Of a DNA stretch of 64,000 bases, positions 29,326 to 38,097 are shown piece by piece. Below the pieces are notes generated by a model. The model did no database searches, was not told the origin of the DNA, and saw nothing but the letters and a program-made list of their open reading frames with translations. Source of the stretch: Microbacterium sp. Leaf151 (GTDB taxonomy: Bacteria > Actinomycetota > Actinomycetes > Actinomycetales > Microbacteriaceae). The stretch lies in the NCBI RefSeq assembly GCF_001424225.1, contig NZ_LMOR01000001.1:253427-317426 (forward strand), written 5' to 3'. Within the stretch, counting starts at the first letter, position 1. Each line of letters opens with the position of its first letter. Both the position numbers and the translations under genes were made by a program.

Positions 29326-30098
29326 GAGCGGCCCTTCGCCGATGCGGTGGCGAACGCGGCGACCCGTGCCCGCGCCTCGGGGGTGTCGAAGGCGGCGCCG
29401 ATCGTGGCGGCCTCGTCGGTGAGGTTCTCGGCGAACGTGCGCCCGGCACCGACCCGCACGAGCCGCGTCGCCTGCCCGAAGGCCGCCCTCGCACCGTCGA
29501 GCCAGAACCGCGCGATCTCCTCGACGCGGGACTGCAGATCTCCGGATGCCACGACCTCGGCGACCAGACCCCAGTCCCGCGCCTCCGCGGCGGAGAGCAT
29601 CCGATCCTGCAGCAGCAGCTGCAGAGCCCGCCGCTGACCGATCGCCGCGGGCAGGAGCGTCGACACGCCGAGGTCGGGGGTGAGTCCGATGTTGGCGTAG
29701 CGACTGACGAAGCGGGCGTTCTCGCTCGCCACGACATAGTCGGCGGTGAGCATCAGCCCGAGCCCTCCACCGGCGACGGCGCCCTGGACGGCGGCGACCA
29801 TCGGCAGCGGAGCCTCGGCGAAGGTGCGGATGCCGTCGTGGATCGCCTCGGCCGTCTCGGTCACCTCAGCGCCCGACGCGCCGGTCGTCGCCATCGCCAC
29901 GACGTCACCGCCCGCGCAGAACGCGGGGCCGTTGGCATCCAGGATCACCGCTCCGATCGACGGATCAGCGGTCACCTCGTGGGCGACGGAGCGCCAGCGA
30001 CGAGCCATGGGGAAGTCCATCGCGTTGAGCGAGGCGGGGCGATCGAACGTGACGCGCGCGAGCCCGTCCTCGACGTGGAGAAGGATGCCGTCGGTCAT
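29322..30098 (-). CDS. Enoyl-CoA hydratase/isomerase family protein
   Basis: 258 residues; crotonase fold with oxyanion-hole segments ANGPAFCAGGDVVAM and GAVAGGGLGLML. At the second catalytic glutamate position the sequence reads NIGLTPDLGVSTLLP (Asp instead of Glu), and the first position has no Glu, so isomerase (PaaG-like) activity is as likely as hydration. ATG 30098 overlaps the upstream SDR stop (ATGA). Operon with two SDRs implies beta-oxidation of a branched or cyclic acid. Confidence 0.88.
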   Translation of the reverse strand: MTDGILLHVEDGLARVTFDRPASLNAMDFPMARRWRSVAHEVTADPSIGAVILDANGPAFCAGGDVVAMATTGASGAEVTETAEAIHDGIRTFAEAPLPMVAAVQGAVAGGGLGLMLTADYVVASENARFVSRYANIGLTPDLGVSTLLPAAIGQRRALQLLLQDRMLSAAEARDWGLVAEVVASGDLQSRVEEIARFWLDGARAAFGQATRLVRVGAGRTFAENLTDEAATIGAAFDTPEARARVAAFATASAKGRS

Positions 30099-30856
30099 TT
30101 CGGTGCCATCCGGATCGCGCCGTCGAGGCGGATCGTCTCGCCGTTGAGGTAGCCGTTGTCGACGATGGCGAGCACCAGACGCGCGTACTCGTCGGGGGCG
30201 CCGAGGCGGGAGGGGTAGGGAACCTGCTGGCCGAGCGAGTCCTGCGCCGCCTGCGGCAGACCCTTCAGCATCGGCGTCTCCATGATGCCGGGGGCGATGG
30301 TGACGACCCGGATGCCGTGGCGGGCGAGCTCTCGCGCGATCGGCAGCGTCATCGCGTGCACGCCGCCCTTGCTCGCCGCGTACGCGGGCTGCCCGACCTG
30401 GCCGTCGAAGGCCGCGACGCTGGCGGTGTTGACGATGACGCCGCGGTCGCCGCCCTCGGCAGGGTCGGTCTTCGCCATCACCGCCGACGTCTGGGCGACG
30501 ACGTTGTAGGTGCCGATGAGGTTGACCCGGATGACGCGCTCGAAGTCGGCCAGCGCGGAGGGCACGCCCTCCCGGTCGAGCACCTTGGCGGGAGGCGCGA
30601 TGCCGGCGCAGTTCACGACCACGCGCAGGGGGCCGGCTTCTGCCGCACGGGCGGCAGCATCCGCGATCTGATCGGCATCCGTGACGTCGGCGGCGACGAA
30701 GGAGCCACCGAGCCCCTCGGCGACGGTGGCGCCGTTCGATGAGGGCAGATCGACGATCGTGACGTTGGCGCCCGCTGCGGTGAGACGGCGGGCGGTGGCC
30801 AGGCCCAGGCCCGAGGCACCGCCGGCGACGAGGGCGGAGGCTCCTGCGATATCCAT
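30095..30856 (-). CDS. 3-hydroxyacyl-CoA dehydrogenase-like SDR
   Basis: 253 residues from ATG 30856 (MDIAGASALVAGGASGLGLA) with AAGGAG upstream; an extension to 30889 lacks support. GGASGLGLATARRL coenzyme motif, NCAGIAPP, and QPAYAASKGGV with Tyr and Lys. The layout with VVNCAGIAPPAKVLDREG is close to HSD17B10-type 2-methyl-3-hydroxyacyl-CoA dehydrogenases. First gene of the operon with the enoyl-CoA hydratase and HSDL2-like SDR. Confidence 0.9.
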   Translation of the reverse strand: MDIAGASALVAGGASGLGLATARRLTAAGANVTIVDLPSSNGATVAEGLGGSFVAADVTDADQIADAAARAAEAGPLRVVVNCAGIAPPAKVLDREGVPSALADFERVIRVNLIGTYNVVAQTSAVMAKTDPAEGGDRGVIVNTASVAAFDGQVGQPAYAASKGGVHAMTLPIARELARHGIRVVTIAPGIMETPMLKGLPQAAQDSLGQQVPYPSRLGAPDEYARLVLAIVDNGYLNGETIRLDGAIRMAPK

Positions 30857-30901
30857 GCGTTCTCCTTCGAAGCTGAAACCGGGTCCCACCCTAGTCGAGA
30901 C

Positions 30902-31867
30902 TCAGGACCGCGCCGAGCGTCTCGGAAGGCGGAGTCCGCGCGACGGGCGGGTGCGGATCGCGGCCGTCTCGCCGCCGTCGACGAGCAGGATCGTCTGCTC
31001 CGGTTCCCAGCCGTAGGCCGATCGCAGATGATCGCCCAGAACGGCGACGGCGTTCTCCAGGGTGATCTCGACACCGCTCGGCACGTCGACGGCATCCGGG
31101 TGCAGTTCGCGTGCCGCGGCGCGTAGGTCAGCGAGGAGGGTGCGCATGCGGTCGGGACCGTAGGCGGCGGATGCCAGGTCCCAGTCGCCGATGACAACGG
31201 CCGCGCCCACCGGGCAGGGTTCCGGCCGCTCGGTGGGCGGCCGACCGGAGCGCAGACGGACGACGGCGGCCCCGACGAGCAGCACGGCCAGCGCCCCGAG
31301 AATGGTCGCCGGGGCGAACGAGAACGCAGCGAGATACACGGCGGAATCCCATCCGGCCGCGGCTCCCACCACCACGCGTGCGACGCAGTACACCGCGTAC
31401 ACCGCGTTGGTCAGAGCGATGAGGCGGAGCGGGCCGCGGGCCGGCACGTTCAAGCGGAACGCCGTCCACGCGGTCACCGCGCATGCCGCCGCCAGGGCGA
31501 GCGCCTTCACGGTCAACGAGCCCGGGAGGGGCACCGTCGCCGAGACGACGGCCACCACGAGTGCCAGTCCCCCGGCCGCGAACGACGGGCCGACGGCCCG
31601 TCGGCCGTCGAGCGTGCTGAGCGCGACGAACATCAGGGCCGGAGCGAGGACCATCGCCACATCACCCATCACCAGACTCGGCGAGCCGCCACCCGCGCCG
31701 TACATGAAGTACATCGCGCTGGAGCCCACCGCGCACACGCCCGACACCGCCGCGAACCGCAGGAACAGGGTGATCTCTCCGGGGGTGCCGACTCGCGGCA
31801 GTGCAACGAAGAGCACCGTCGTCGCGACCGCGACGCTGACCGACAGCAGAACGAGCGACAGCCCCAT
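30902..31867 (-). CDS. Membrane protein of unknown function
   Basis: 321 residues from ATG 31867 (MGLSLVLLSVSVAVATTVLF), chosen for the AAGGGGG ribosome site; MSQGGV at 31885 is an alternative. Seven or eight hydrophobic segments fill residues 1-215. A cytoplasmic tail of about 105 residues follows (VVIGDWDLASAAYGPDRMRTLL, LGDHLRSAYGWEPEQTILLVD, then Arg-rich RTRPSRGLRLPRRS). The tail resembles no domain I can name. I do not recognise the family; a sensor-like membrane input domain is one possibility. Confidence 0.7.
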   Translation of the reverse strand: MGLSLVLLSVSVAVATTVLFVALPRVGTPGEITLFLRFAAVSGVCAVGSSAMYFMYGAGGGSPSLVMGDVAMVLAPALMFVALSTLDGRRAVGPSFAAGGLALVVAVVSATVPLPGSLTVKALALAAACAVTAWTAFRLNVPARGPLRLIALTNAVYAVYCVARVVVGAAAGWDSAVYLAAFSFAPATILGALAVLLVGAAVVRLRSGRPPTERPEPCPVGAAVVIGDWDLASAAYGPDRMRTLLADLRAAARELHPDAVDVPSGVEITLENAVAVLGDHLRSAYGWEPEQTILLVDGGETAAIRTRPSRGLRLPRRSARS

Positions 31868-31994
31868 GACACCCCCTTGTGACATTGTGCCCCGTGGCTA
31901 CCCGGGGGCCACCCGCATTGACGGCGCGATCGTCTGCCCGACGCGCGGCCGTCCTCCCCGCCGCGGGCGGATCTTCCGCACATAGGCTCGTCGC

Positions 31995-32489
31995 GTGAGC
32001 GAGCCGCGGTTGCGCATCGAGCAGGTGCAGGTCGACGATCCGCGCGCGGTCGAGCTGCGCGGCATGCTGGATGCCGACCTCGACGAGCGCTATCGCGACG
32101 CCGATGGCGGCGACACCCCCGCCTTCGCCGCGAAGCGCGAGGCGGCCCTCGCCGTGTACCCCGAGCAGGTGGTCGCGACCCTCCTGGCGGTGGATGCCGA
32201 CGACGCACCGCTCGGACATGTGATCCTCCGCCGCCTCGGCGACGAGTGGGAGCTCAAGCGTCTCGTCGTCGTCGCCGCGGCCCGTCGGCGGGGCGTCGGT
32301 CGCGCCCTCACCGCCGAGGTGATCGATCTCGCCCGCCGCGGCGGCGCTGCGCGGGTGATCCTGCAGAGCGGGCGGATGCAGCCGGAGTCGCTGCGGCTGT
32401 ACGCCGCCGCCGGCTTCACGCCGATTGCGGTGTACGAGCCGTACGTCGAGACGATGCCGCGCTCGCTGTGCTTCGAATACGTCTTCTGA
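31995..32489 (+). CDS. GNAT-family N-acetyltransferase
   Basis: 164 residues from GTG 31995. Acetyl-CoA loop reads RLVVVAAARRRGVGRALTAEVI (motif A, R-x-x-G-x-G/A), then ARVILQSGRMQPESLRLYAAAGFTPI. The QSGRMQPESLRLY segment resembles small-molecule acetyltransferases of the YesJ/PhnO-like kind. Monocistronic; acceptor unknown. Confidence 0.88.
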   Translation: MSEPRLRIEQVQVDDPRAVELRGMLDADLDERYRDADGGDTPAFAAKREAALAVYPEQVVATLLAVDADDAPLGHVILRRLGDEWELKRLVVVAAARRRGVGRALTAEVIDLARRGGAARVILQSGRMQPESLRLYAAAGFTPIAVYEPYVETMPRSLCFEYVF

Positions 32490-32546
32490 CGGGTGGGGAA
32501 TGCGAGTCGGTCCCGCCTCATGACCGCCGGGTCGCACTCCCCCGCT

Positions 32547-32598
32547 GAGCGTGCAGGACACGCGGACGGCCCGGGGGATCTCCGCGTGTCCTGGACAC
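32547..32598. repeat. Family A palindromic element, copy 4
   Basis: CAGGACACGCGGA (32554-32566) pairs exactly with TCCGCGTGTCCTG (32580-32592); outer parts GAGCGTG and GGACACCC fit the family pattern. It lies between the acetyltransferase and APH genes, both on the plus strand. Confidence 0.65.
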
Positions 32599-32664
32599 CC
32601 GGAGGATCGGCCCACGGTCGAGCCCGCCTGTGACCCCGCCCCGCACGTGCGCGAGGATCGAACC

Positions 32665-33399
32665 GTGAGTATCCCCGACACCGGCGAGCCCGTGCCCGAC
32701 CGCATACGCGCAGTCGCGGGTGACGCGATGCTCGAGCCGGTCTGGCGGAACAACATCGGCGGCGTGACGTTCCGCGCGACCGACGCCCATGGCATCCGGT
32801 TCGTGAAGTGGGGGCCGCGCACCGCCGAGACGTCGATGCGCGCCGAGGCCGAGCGTCTGCGCTGGGCGGCGCCGTTCACGCCGGTGCCGGGCGTGCTCGA
32901 CGAGGGACGGGATGCCGCCCACGAGTGGCTCGTCACCGCGGGTGTTCCGGATCTGTCGGCGGTTCATCCGCACTGGGTCGCGCGGCCGGAGCGGGCGGTG
33001 CGGGCACTCGGACGCGGCCTCCGCGCCCTTCACGAGGCGCTGCCGGTGGAGGGCTGCCCGTTCTCGTGGAGCGTGGCCGACCGTATCGCGAACGCCGCCG
33101 TCCGCGGCGTTCAGGTTCCCGATGACCTGCGCGATGCCCCACCCATCGACCGGTTGGTCGTGTGCCACGGCGACGCGTGCGCGCCCAACACCCTGATCGG
33201 CGACGACGGGGAGTGGACGGCGCACGTCGACCTGGGCGCCCTCGGCCTCGCCGATCGGTGGGCCGACATCGCGGTCGCCGCCTTGTCGACCGAGTGGAAC
33301 TACGGCCCCGGATGGCACGAGGCCCTGCTCGACGCCTACGGCGTGGCCCCGGATGCCACCCGCCTGGCGTTCTACCGGGAGCTGTGGAACGCGACGTAG
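32665..33399 (+). CDS. Aminoglycoside phosphotransferase (APH(3')-like) kinase
   Basis: 244 residues from GTG 32665 (VSIPDTGEPVPDRIRAVAGD). Kinase-like: a Lys in FVKWGPR, the catalytic loop CHGDACAPNTL (Asp and Asn), and HVDLGALGLADRWADIA as the metal-binding DLG and flanking segment of APH(3') enzymes. Short for the family (usually about 260). Whether it confers resistance cannot be told; many actinobacterial relatives phosphorylate other small molecules. Flanked by family A palindromes on both sides. Confidence 0.82.
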   Translation: MSIPDTGEPVPDRIRAVAGDAMLEPVWRNNIGGVTFRATDAHGIRFVKWGPRTAETSMRAEAERLRWAAPFTPVPGVLDEGRDAAHEWLVTAGVPDLSAVHPHWVARPERAVRALGRGLRALHEALPVEGCPFSWSVADRIANAAVRGVQVPDDLRDAPPIDRLVVCHGDACAPNTLIGDDGEWTAHVDLGALGLADRWADIAVAALSTEWNYGPGWHEALLDAYGVAPDATRLAFYRELWNAT

Positions 33400-33415
33400 C
33401 CGGCCCCGCGCAGTT

Positions 33416-33470
33416 GAGCGTCCAAGACACTCCGTTGGCAGCGCGCCGCAGCGGCGTGTCGTGGACGCTC
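33416..33470. repeat. Family A palindromic element, copy 5
   Basis: GAGCGTCCAAGACACTCCG at the left pairs with CGGCGTGTCGTGGACGCTC at the right with a few mismatches. It lies in the convergent gap between the APH stop (33399) and the EcfT stop (33512), where it may terminate both. Confidence 0.65.
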
Positions 33471-33511
33471 GATCAGCCGGGCACCCCGGCGGACCCTGGA
33501 GGCGACCCGCC

Positions 33512-34297
33512 TCACGAACCCACCACGCGGAACGCGCCCGTCACCACGGCCGCCCCGAGCGCCACGGTCATGAGCAGGACCGCACCGCCCACGGCCACGG
33601 CATCCCGAGCCGACAGCGTCGACGGGCGTGCCCACGTGCGCTCGATGCCGGCACCGAAACCGCGCGCCTCCATGGCGGTGGCGAGCTTCGTGCCGCGGCG
33701 CACGGCGAACACCAGCAGCACGAACGCCATCGAGAAGAACCGGCGCACGGCCCCCCGGTCGCCCAAGCCGCGCGCGCGGCGCGCGAGGGTCATCGTGCGC
33801 CAGTCGTCGACGAAGAGTCCGACGGTGCGGGCGCCGGCGAGCACACCGAGTACGAAGCGGCTCGGCAGCTTCGCCACCTGCGCGAGCGCGTCCGCGAGCT
33901 CGGTGGGGTCGGTGCGGGCGAACAGCAGGATCATCGGCAGCGCCAGGGCGACCACGCGCAACAGCACCGCGACCGACAGCGAGATCGAGTTGTCGCTGAT
34001 CGTGGCGAAGAGGAAGGAGCCATAGACGGTTCCCCCCGGGCGGGCGTACAGCAGCATGCTGATCCCGGCGACCGGTGCGAAGACCAGCACCGGCAACAGG
34101 CGCTTCAGCACCGCGGTGAAGGCGACACCCGTGAACGGCACGCACAGCAGCTCGAGCACGATGGCCGTGGCCGCACTCACGGCGTCGATCGAGACCAGCA
34201 GCGGTACCGCGAGCACGATGACCATCGCGACCTTGGCGACGGGATTCACCCCGTCGAGCCACACCGGCCGCGGGCGAACGAGCAACGAGGCGCTCAC
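33512..34297 (-). CDS. ykoC: ECF transporter transmembrane protein (EcfT, YkoC-like)
   Basis: 261 residues from GTG 34297, overlapping the ATPase stop (GTGA). Hydrophobic helices at the N-terminus (AKVAMVIVLAVPLLVSIDAV) and middle, then the cytoplasmic coupling helices with the two Ala-Arg-Gly motifs (LARRARGLG and AMEARGFGAG) that contact the ATPases. Links the S-component YkoE to YkoD in thiamine-precursor import. Confidence 0.92.
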   Translation of the reverse strand: MSASLLVRPRPVWLDGVNPVAKVAMVIVLAVPLLVSIDAVSAATAIVLELLCVPFTGVAFTAVLKRLLPVLVFAPVAGISMLLYARPGGTVYGSFLFATISDNSISLSVAVLLRVVALALPMILLFARTDPTELADALAQVAKLPSRFVLGVLAGARTVGLFVDDWRTMTLARRARGLGDRGAVRRFFSMAFVLLVFAVRRGTKLATAMEARGFGAGIERTWARPSTLSARDAVAVGGAVLLMTVALGAAVVTGAFRVVGS

Positions 34298-35742
34298 GCG
34301 GCGCCCCCGAGGGTGATCCGGTGCTGTCCCAGGTGCCTCACCACGTCGGCGTCGTGCGTGACGGCCACGACCGTACGCCCGCGCGCGATCTCGCGCTGCA
34401 ACAGGCCGACGAGCTCGCTCCACCCGCGGCGGTCCTGCCCGAACGTGGGTTCGTCGAGCACGATCACCTCCGGCGAGGCGGCGAGCACCGTCGCCACCGA
34501 CAGGCGCCGCTTCTGCCCGCCCGAGAGGGTGAAGGGGTTGGCGAGGGCGAGTGATGACAGATCCAACCGTTGGAGCAGCTCGTCGACGATCGCGTCGACC
34601 TGGGCCGCCGGCATCCGGAGCGCCCGGGGCCCCACGGCGAGCTCGTCGCGCAGCGTCGAGGAGAGGAACTGGTGCTCGGGCTCCTGGAACACCGTGCCGA
34701 TGCGTGTCAGCAGCTCGGTCGAGCGCCAGCGCGAGGGGCGACGGATGCCGCGGGCGGCGAGGCCGGATGCCGCGATGACCTCGCCCGAGAGCTCGGGGAG
34801 CAGTCCGGCAAGGGTCAGCGCGAGGGTGGACTTGCCGGCGCCGTTGGGCCCCGTCACCACGGTCCCGGCCGCGCGGGGGACGACGACGTCGAGTCCGGAT
34901 GCCACGACCGTCCGCCTCTCGCGCCCGATCGACAGCGCCGCAGCCGACAGCACGGCATCCGGTGTCTCGAGCGGCGCGAGCGCGGGAAGGTCGACGGGGC
35001 GCCCCGGCACCCACACGCCCGCGTCGGCGAGCGCATCGCCGTACTCGGCGAACACGCGAGCGGGTGGCCCGTCGGCCAGCACGCCGCCTCCCGGCGCGAG
35101 CACCACGACGCGGGTCATGAGGTCGACCCACACGTCGGTGCGGTGCTCGATCAGCACCAGGGTCGTCCCGTCGGTGCGGGCGACGTGCTCGACGGCCGCG
35201 CGTACCTCGGCGACGCCCTCGGGATCGAGGTTGGCGGTGGGCTCGTCGAGCAGCAGCAGGCCCGGTCGCATCGCGAGCACCCCGGCGAGGGCGAGGCGCT
35301 GCTTCTGCCCGCCCGACAGCGCCTTCGTGGGGCGCTCGAGCGGCACGTTCAGACCCACGGATGCCACGGCCTCGGCCACACGCGCGGGGATCTCGGTCGC
35401 GGGTACGCCGAGGTTCTCGCAGCCGAAGGCGACGTCGTCGCCGACCTTCGACAGCACGATGCCCGACTCGGGGTCCTGGAGCACCAGGCCGATCCGGCCG
35501 CGCTGCTCTTCGGGCGCCTGACCGTCGACGCGGATGCGCCCGGTCGTCTCTCCTTCGTCGCTGCCGCCGAGCAGGCCCGCCAGGCCCGCGAGCAGCGTCG
35601 ACTTACCCGCCCCCGAGGCACCGAGCAGCAGGACGCGCTCGCCGGGCTCGATCGACAGCTCGACGTCGCGCGTGGCGGGCAGTTTGCGGCCGGCGTAGCG
35701 CCAGCCCCAGCCCTCGACGTCGACGCGCGCGGGGCCCGTCAT
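34294..35742 (-). CDS. ykoD: ECF transporter double ATPase (YkoD-like)
   Basis: 482 residues from ATG 35742 with two nucleotide-binding domains. First: Walker A GASGAGKS, Q-loop LVLQDPES, signature LSGGQKQR, Walker B LLLLDEPTANLD. Second: GPNGAGKS, VFQEPEHQF, LSGGQKRR, VIVLDEPTFGQD. One fused chain replaces EcfA1/EcfA2. It lies between EcfT and the S-component and is coupled to both by 1- and 4-nt overlaps. Confidence 0.94.
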   Translation of the reverse strand: MTGPARVDVEGWGWRYAGRKLPATRDVELSIEPGERVLLLGASGAGKSTLLAGLAGLLGGSDEGETTGRIRVDGQAPEEQRGRIGLVLQDPESGIVLSKVGDDVAFGCENLGVPATEIPARVAEAVASVGLNVPLERPTKALSGGQKQRLALAGVLAMRPGLLLLDEPTANLDPEGVAEVRAAVEHVARTDGTTLVLIEHRTDVWVDLMTRVVVLAPGGGVLADGPPARVFAEYGDALADAGVWVPGRPVDLPALAPLETPDAVLSAAALSIGRERRTVVASGLDVVVPRAAGTVVTGPNGAGKSTLALTLAGLLPELSGEVIAASGLAARGIRRPSRWRSTELLTRIGTVFQEPEHQFLSSTLRDELAVGPRALRMPAAQVDAIVDELLQRLDLSSLALANPFTLSGGQKRRLSVATVLAASPEVIVLDEPTFGQDRRGWSELVGLLQREIARGRTVVAVTHDADVVRHLGQHRITLGGAA

Positions 35743-36374
35743 CAGACGTCGCGGCGTGCGTCCCGACCGACGGCGAAGCGGCTGAGCGCTCCGGTGGCGG
35801 CGAGCGCGCGCACCAGCAGCCAACCGACGAGGCCCGCGAGCAGGGCACCGGAGACGATGAGCGAGCCGAGGTAGATGAGGTTGAACTCCACGGTCTTGGC
35901 GATGTTCGCCGACAGGAACAGTTCGAGCACCCACGCGCCGATACCGGCGCCGGCGCCCGCGAGCATCGCGACGGGCAGCGTGAAGCGCACGTAGAGGAAG
36001 GCCAGGAAGATCAACTCCGCGCCGAGGCCCTGCGCGAGGCCGGAGAAGATCGTCGTGACGCCCCAGACGTTGCCGATCAGGGCCGAGACGATGGCGGCGA
36101 TCAGTTCGACGAGCAGCGCCGCACCGGGCTTGCGGATGATGAGCCCGCCGATGACGCCGCCGATCAGCCAGATGCCGACCGCGATGCCGCCGAGGCCGGG
36201 GGTCAGACCGTCCATCGCGACGAACCACAGGCCGCCGACGGTGTTCCAGCCCCAGAAGACCAGGCCGATCGCGACGCCGAGGACGGCGGCGACGACGATG
36301 TCGACGACCCGCCACTGGAAGCGGTTCGCGGAGGCGACGGACGGGGCCGTGCGGGCAGACGTGGACGTGTGCAT
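35742..36374 (-). CDS. ykoE: ECF transporter S-component for hydroxymethylpyrimidine/thiamine (YkoE)
   Basis: 210 residues from ATG 36374 with AGGAG upstream. Six hydrophobic segments with the YkoE hallmark VVDIVVAAVLGVAIGLVFWGWN at residues about 22-44 and TIFSGLAQGLGAELIFL near 107. Binds a thiamine-related ligand at the outer face. A TPP riboswitch in the leader supports the substrate class and shows that cellular TPP shuts off import. Confidence 0.94.
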   Translation of the reverse strand: MHTSTSARTAPSVASANRFQWRVVDIVVAAVLGVAIGLVFWGWNTVGGLWFVAMDGLTPGLGGIAVGIWLIGGVIGGLIIRKPGAALLVELIAAIVSALIGNVWGVTTIFSGLAQGLGAELIFLAFLYVRFTLPVAMLAGAGAGIGAWVLELFLSANIAKTVEFNLIYLGSLIVSGALLAGLVGWLLVRALAATGALSRFAVGRDARRDV

Positions 36375-36385
36375 GAGGTGCTCCT

Positions 36386-36472
36386 CCCTGCGCCGGCATG
36401 ATCCGGATCAGGTTCGACGGTCGAAGCGTGGATCGCTTCCTCTCAGCCCGGCTCACCGGACTCCCGTGGTTG
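36386..36472 (-). ncRNA. TPP riboswitch (thi-box) before ykoEDC
   Basis: On the minus strand the leader carries the two conserved TPP aptamer parts: CTGAGAGG (complement of 36439-36446) in the pyrimidine-sensing arm, and ACCTGATCCGGATCATGCCGG (first 20 nt shown by position 36393-36413) in the pyrophosphate arm, closed by CCGGTGAGCCGGG. The 12 nt left before the ykoE start contain the ribosome site GGAGG, so control is probably by Shine-Dalgarno occlusion. Confidence 0.93.
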
Positions 36473-36480
36473 ACGTGACG

Positions 36481-36486
36481 AGTATA
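36481..36486 (-). promoter_or_regulatory. -10 box of the ykoEDC promoter
   Basis: TATACT on the minus strand, about 10 nt upstream of the aptamer, which places the transcript start close to the riboswitch. No clear -35 is seen; the region upstream overlaps the divergent carboxypeptidase start. Confidence 0.55.
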
Positions 36487-36513
36487 GGGGGATGCCCGGG
36501 GTAGCGTGGGCGG

Positions 36514-38094
36514 GTGCACGAGCAGACCCCGGCCACGCGACGCGATCAGCGCCGGGGAGGGGTGGCTGCGGATCTCGGCTCCGGGGCGGGCGAGGCGACA
36601 ACGAACCCGGCGGGCACGGCATCCGGAGCTCCCGCCGACCCGGTGCGAACGGCGGTCGCCTCCTGGTCGCAGGCGACCGCGGCATCCGGAGCACCCGTCG
36701 ACCCGGTGCGAACGGCGCCCGCCTCCGGAGCGCAGGCGACCGCGGCATCCGGAGCCCCCGTCCTCATCGGAGCGCTGACCTGGCTCGACCCCGACGACGC
36801 CGCCGATACGCGGCCCGCACCCGCGTTCGTCGTATCGGGTGCCGCTTCTCGGCCCGTCGACCTGCTGGCGGGCCGTCGCCGCCGTCGTCTTCGCCCGGCG
36901 ACCGTCATCCCGCCGGTGCTGATCCTGCTCATCCTCGGGCTGTACGCCGCGGCGACCCTGCTGTGGCCGCTGAACGCCGTCGCGCCCACGACCCGCGCCG
37001 TCGGTGTGCAACCCGCCGCCGCCCCCGTCGCGGATCCCGCGTGGCCGGCCGAGGGCGAGGCCGCCATCGCGATCGACGGCGTTCCCGAGACGCTGTCGAC
37101 GGGGGCCACGGCGCCCGAGTCGATCGCGAGCATCACCAAGGTCGTCACGGCCCTCGTGGTGCTCGACCGCCTGCCCCTCGCGCCCGACGAGCAGGGACCG
37201 TCGTACGCGTTCACGCAGGCCGACAGTGCCGACTACTGGCAGTACCGCGCCCGCGGGGAGTCCTCCCTCGACGTCCCCATCGACGGCAGCCTGTCCGAGC
37301 TGCAGATGCTCCAGGGCATGCTGATCGCCTCCGCGAACAACTACGCCCAGCGTCTGGCATCCGATCTCTTCGGCACGGATGCCGAGTTCTCGGCCGCCGC
37401 GAATCAGTACCTCGCCGAGCGGGGGATCGAGGGCATCACGATCGTGAACCCCACCGGTATCGAGGAGGGCAACACCGCCACCCCGGCCGCCCTGATCGCG
37501 CTGGCCGAACGGGCTCTCGCCAACCCCGTGATCGCCGAGATCGTGCGGACGCCCGAGCTGACGCTCCCCGGCGCCGGCACGTTCTCGAACGGCAACGCCC
37601 TGCTCGCCGATCCGGGCGTGGTGGGCGTGAAGACCGGCACGCTCGACGCGTGGAACCTGCTCACCGCCAAAGACATCACCGTCGGCGACGCCACCATCCG
37701 CGCCTACGCCGCGGTGCTCGGCCAGCCCGGACCCGACACCCGCAACCAGGCGACCCGCGACCTGTTCGCGCGCATCGAACAGGAGCTGCAGCCGAGCCCC
37801 TCGGTGACCGCGGGCACCGTCGTCGGAAAGGTCGAGACGCGATGGAGCGACGACATCGACCTGGTCACCGCCTCAGACGCGACCGTGGTGCTGTGGAACG
37901 GCGGCGCCGCGCAAACCTCGGCCACCTTCGACCTGGGCGGGGCCACCGCCCCCGGCGCGACGGTCGGCACCTTCACCGCGACCGGTCCGGTCGATGCCGA
38001 CACGGTGGACGTACGGCTCGCCGGCGAGATCGAGCCGCCGAGTCCGTGGTGGCGTTTGACGCATCCGCTCGACCTGTTCGGCCTGAACGACTGA
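36514..38094 (+). CDS. D-alanyl-D-alanine carboxypeptidase (penicillin-binding protein, S11-like)
   Basis: 526 residues from GTG 36514. A low-complexity cytoplasmic N-terminus of about 125 residues, one membrane anchor (VIPPVLILLILGLYAAATLL, about 131-150), then an extracellular serine-peptidase domain: SITK (S-x-x-K), SANNYAQRLA (S-x-N) and VGVKTGTLD (KTG). It trims peptidoglycan stem peptides. C-terminal part includes a beta-rich domain. The N-terminus contains a 21-residue repeat. The start lies right beside the riboswitch promoter of the divergent operon. Confidence 0.9.
   Translation: MHEQTPATRRDQRRGGVAADLGSGAGEATTNPAGTASGAPADPVRTAVASWSQATAASGAPVDPVRTAPASGAQATAASGAPVLIGALTWLDPDDAADTRPAPAFVVSGAASRPVDLLAGRRRRRLRPATVIPPVLILLILGLYAAATLLWPLNAVAPTTRAVGVQPAAAPVADPAWPAEGEAAIAIDGVPETLSTGATAPESIASITKVVTALVVLDRLPLAPDEQGPSYAFTQADSADYWQYRARGESSLDVPIDGSLSELQMLQGMLIASANNYAQRLASDLFGTDAEFSAAANQYLAERGIEGITIVNPTGIEEGNTATPAALIALAERALANPVIAEIVRTPELTLPGAGTFSNGNALLADPGVVGVKTGTLDAWNLLTAKDITVGDATIRAYAAVLGQPGPDTRNQATRDLFARIEQELQPSPSVTAGTVVGKVETRWSDDIDLVTASDATVVLWNGGAAQTSATFDLGGATAPGATVGTFTATGPVDADTVDVRLAGEIEPPSPWWRLTHPLDLFGLND
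36619..36765 (+). repeat. 63-bp tandem repeat in the carboxypeptidase N-terminus
   Basis: GCATCCGGAGC starts units at 36619, 36682 and 36745: two full and one partial copy of 63 bp, encoding A-S-G-A-P-x-D-P-V-R-T-A-x-A-S-x-x-Q-A-T-A. In frame, so copy number changes would only lengthen the cytoplasmic tail. Confidence 0.85.
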
Positions 38095-38097
38095 CAC

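Noticed and set aside
32665..33399. Antibiotic resistance gene
   Set aside because: The kinase motifs are present, but resistance cannot be inferred; relatives act on other substrates and no mobile context is seen.
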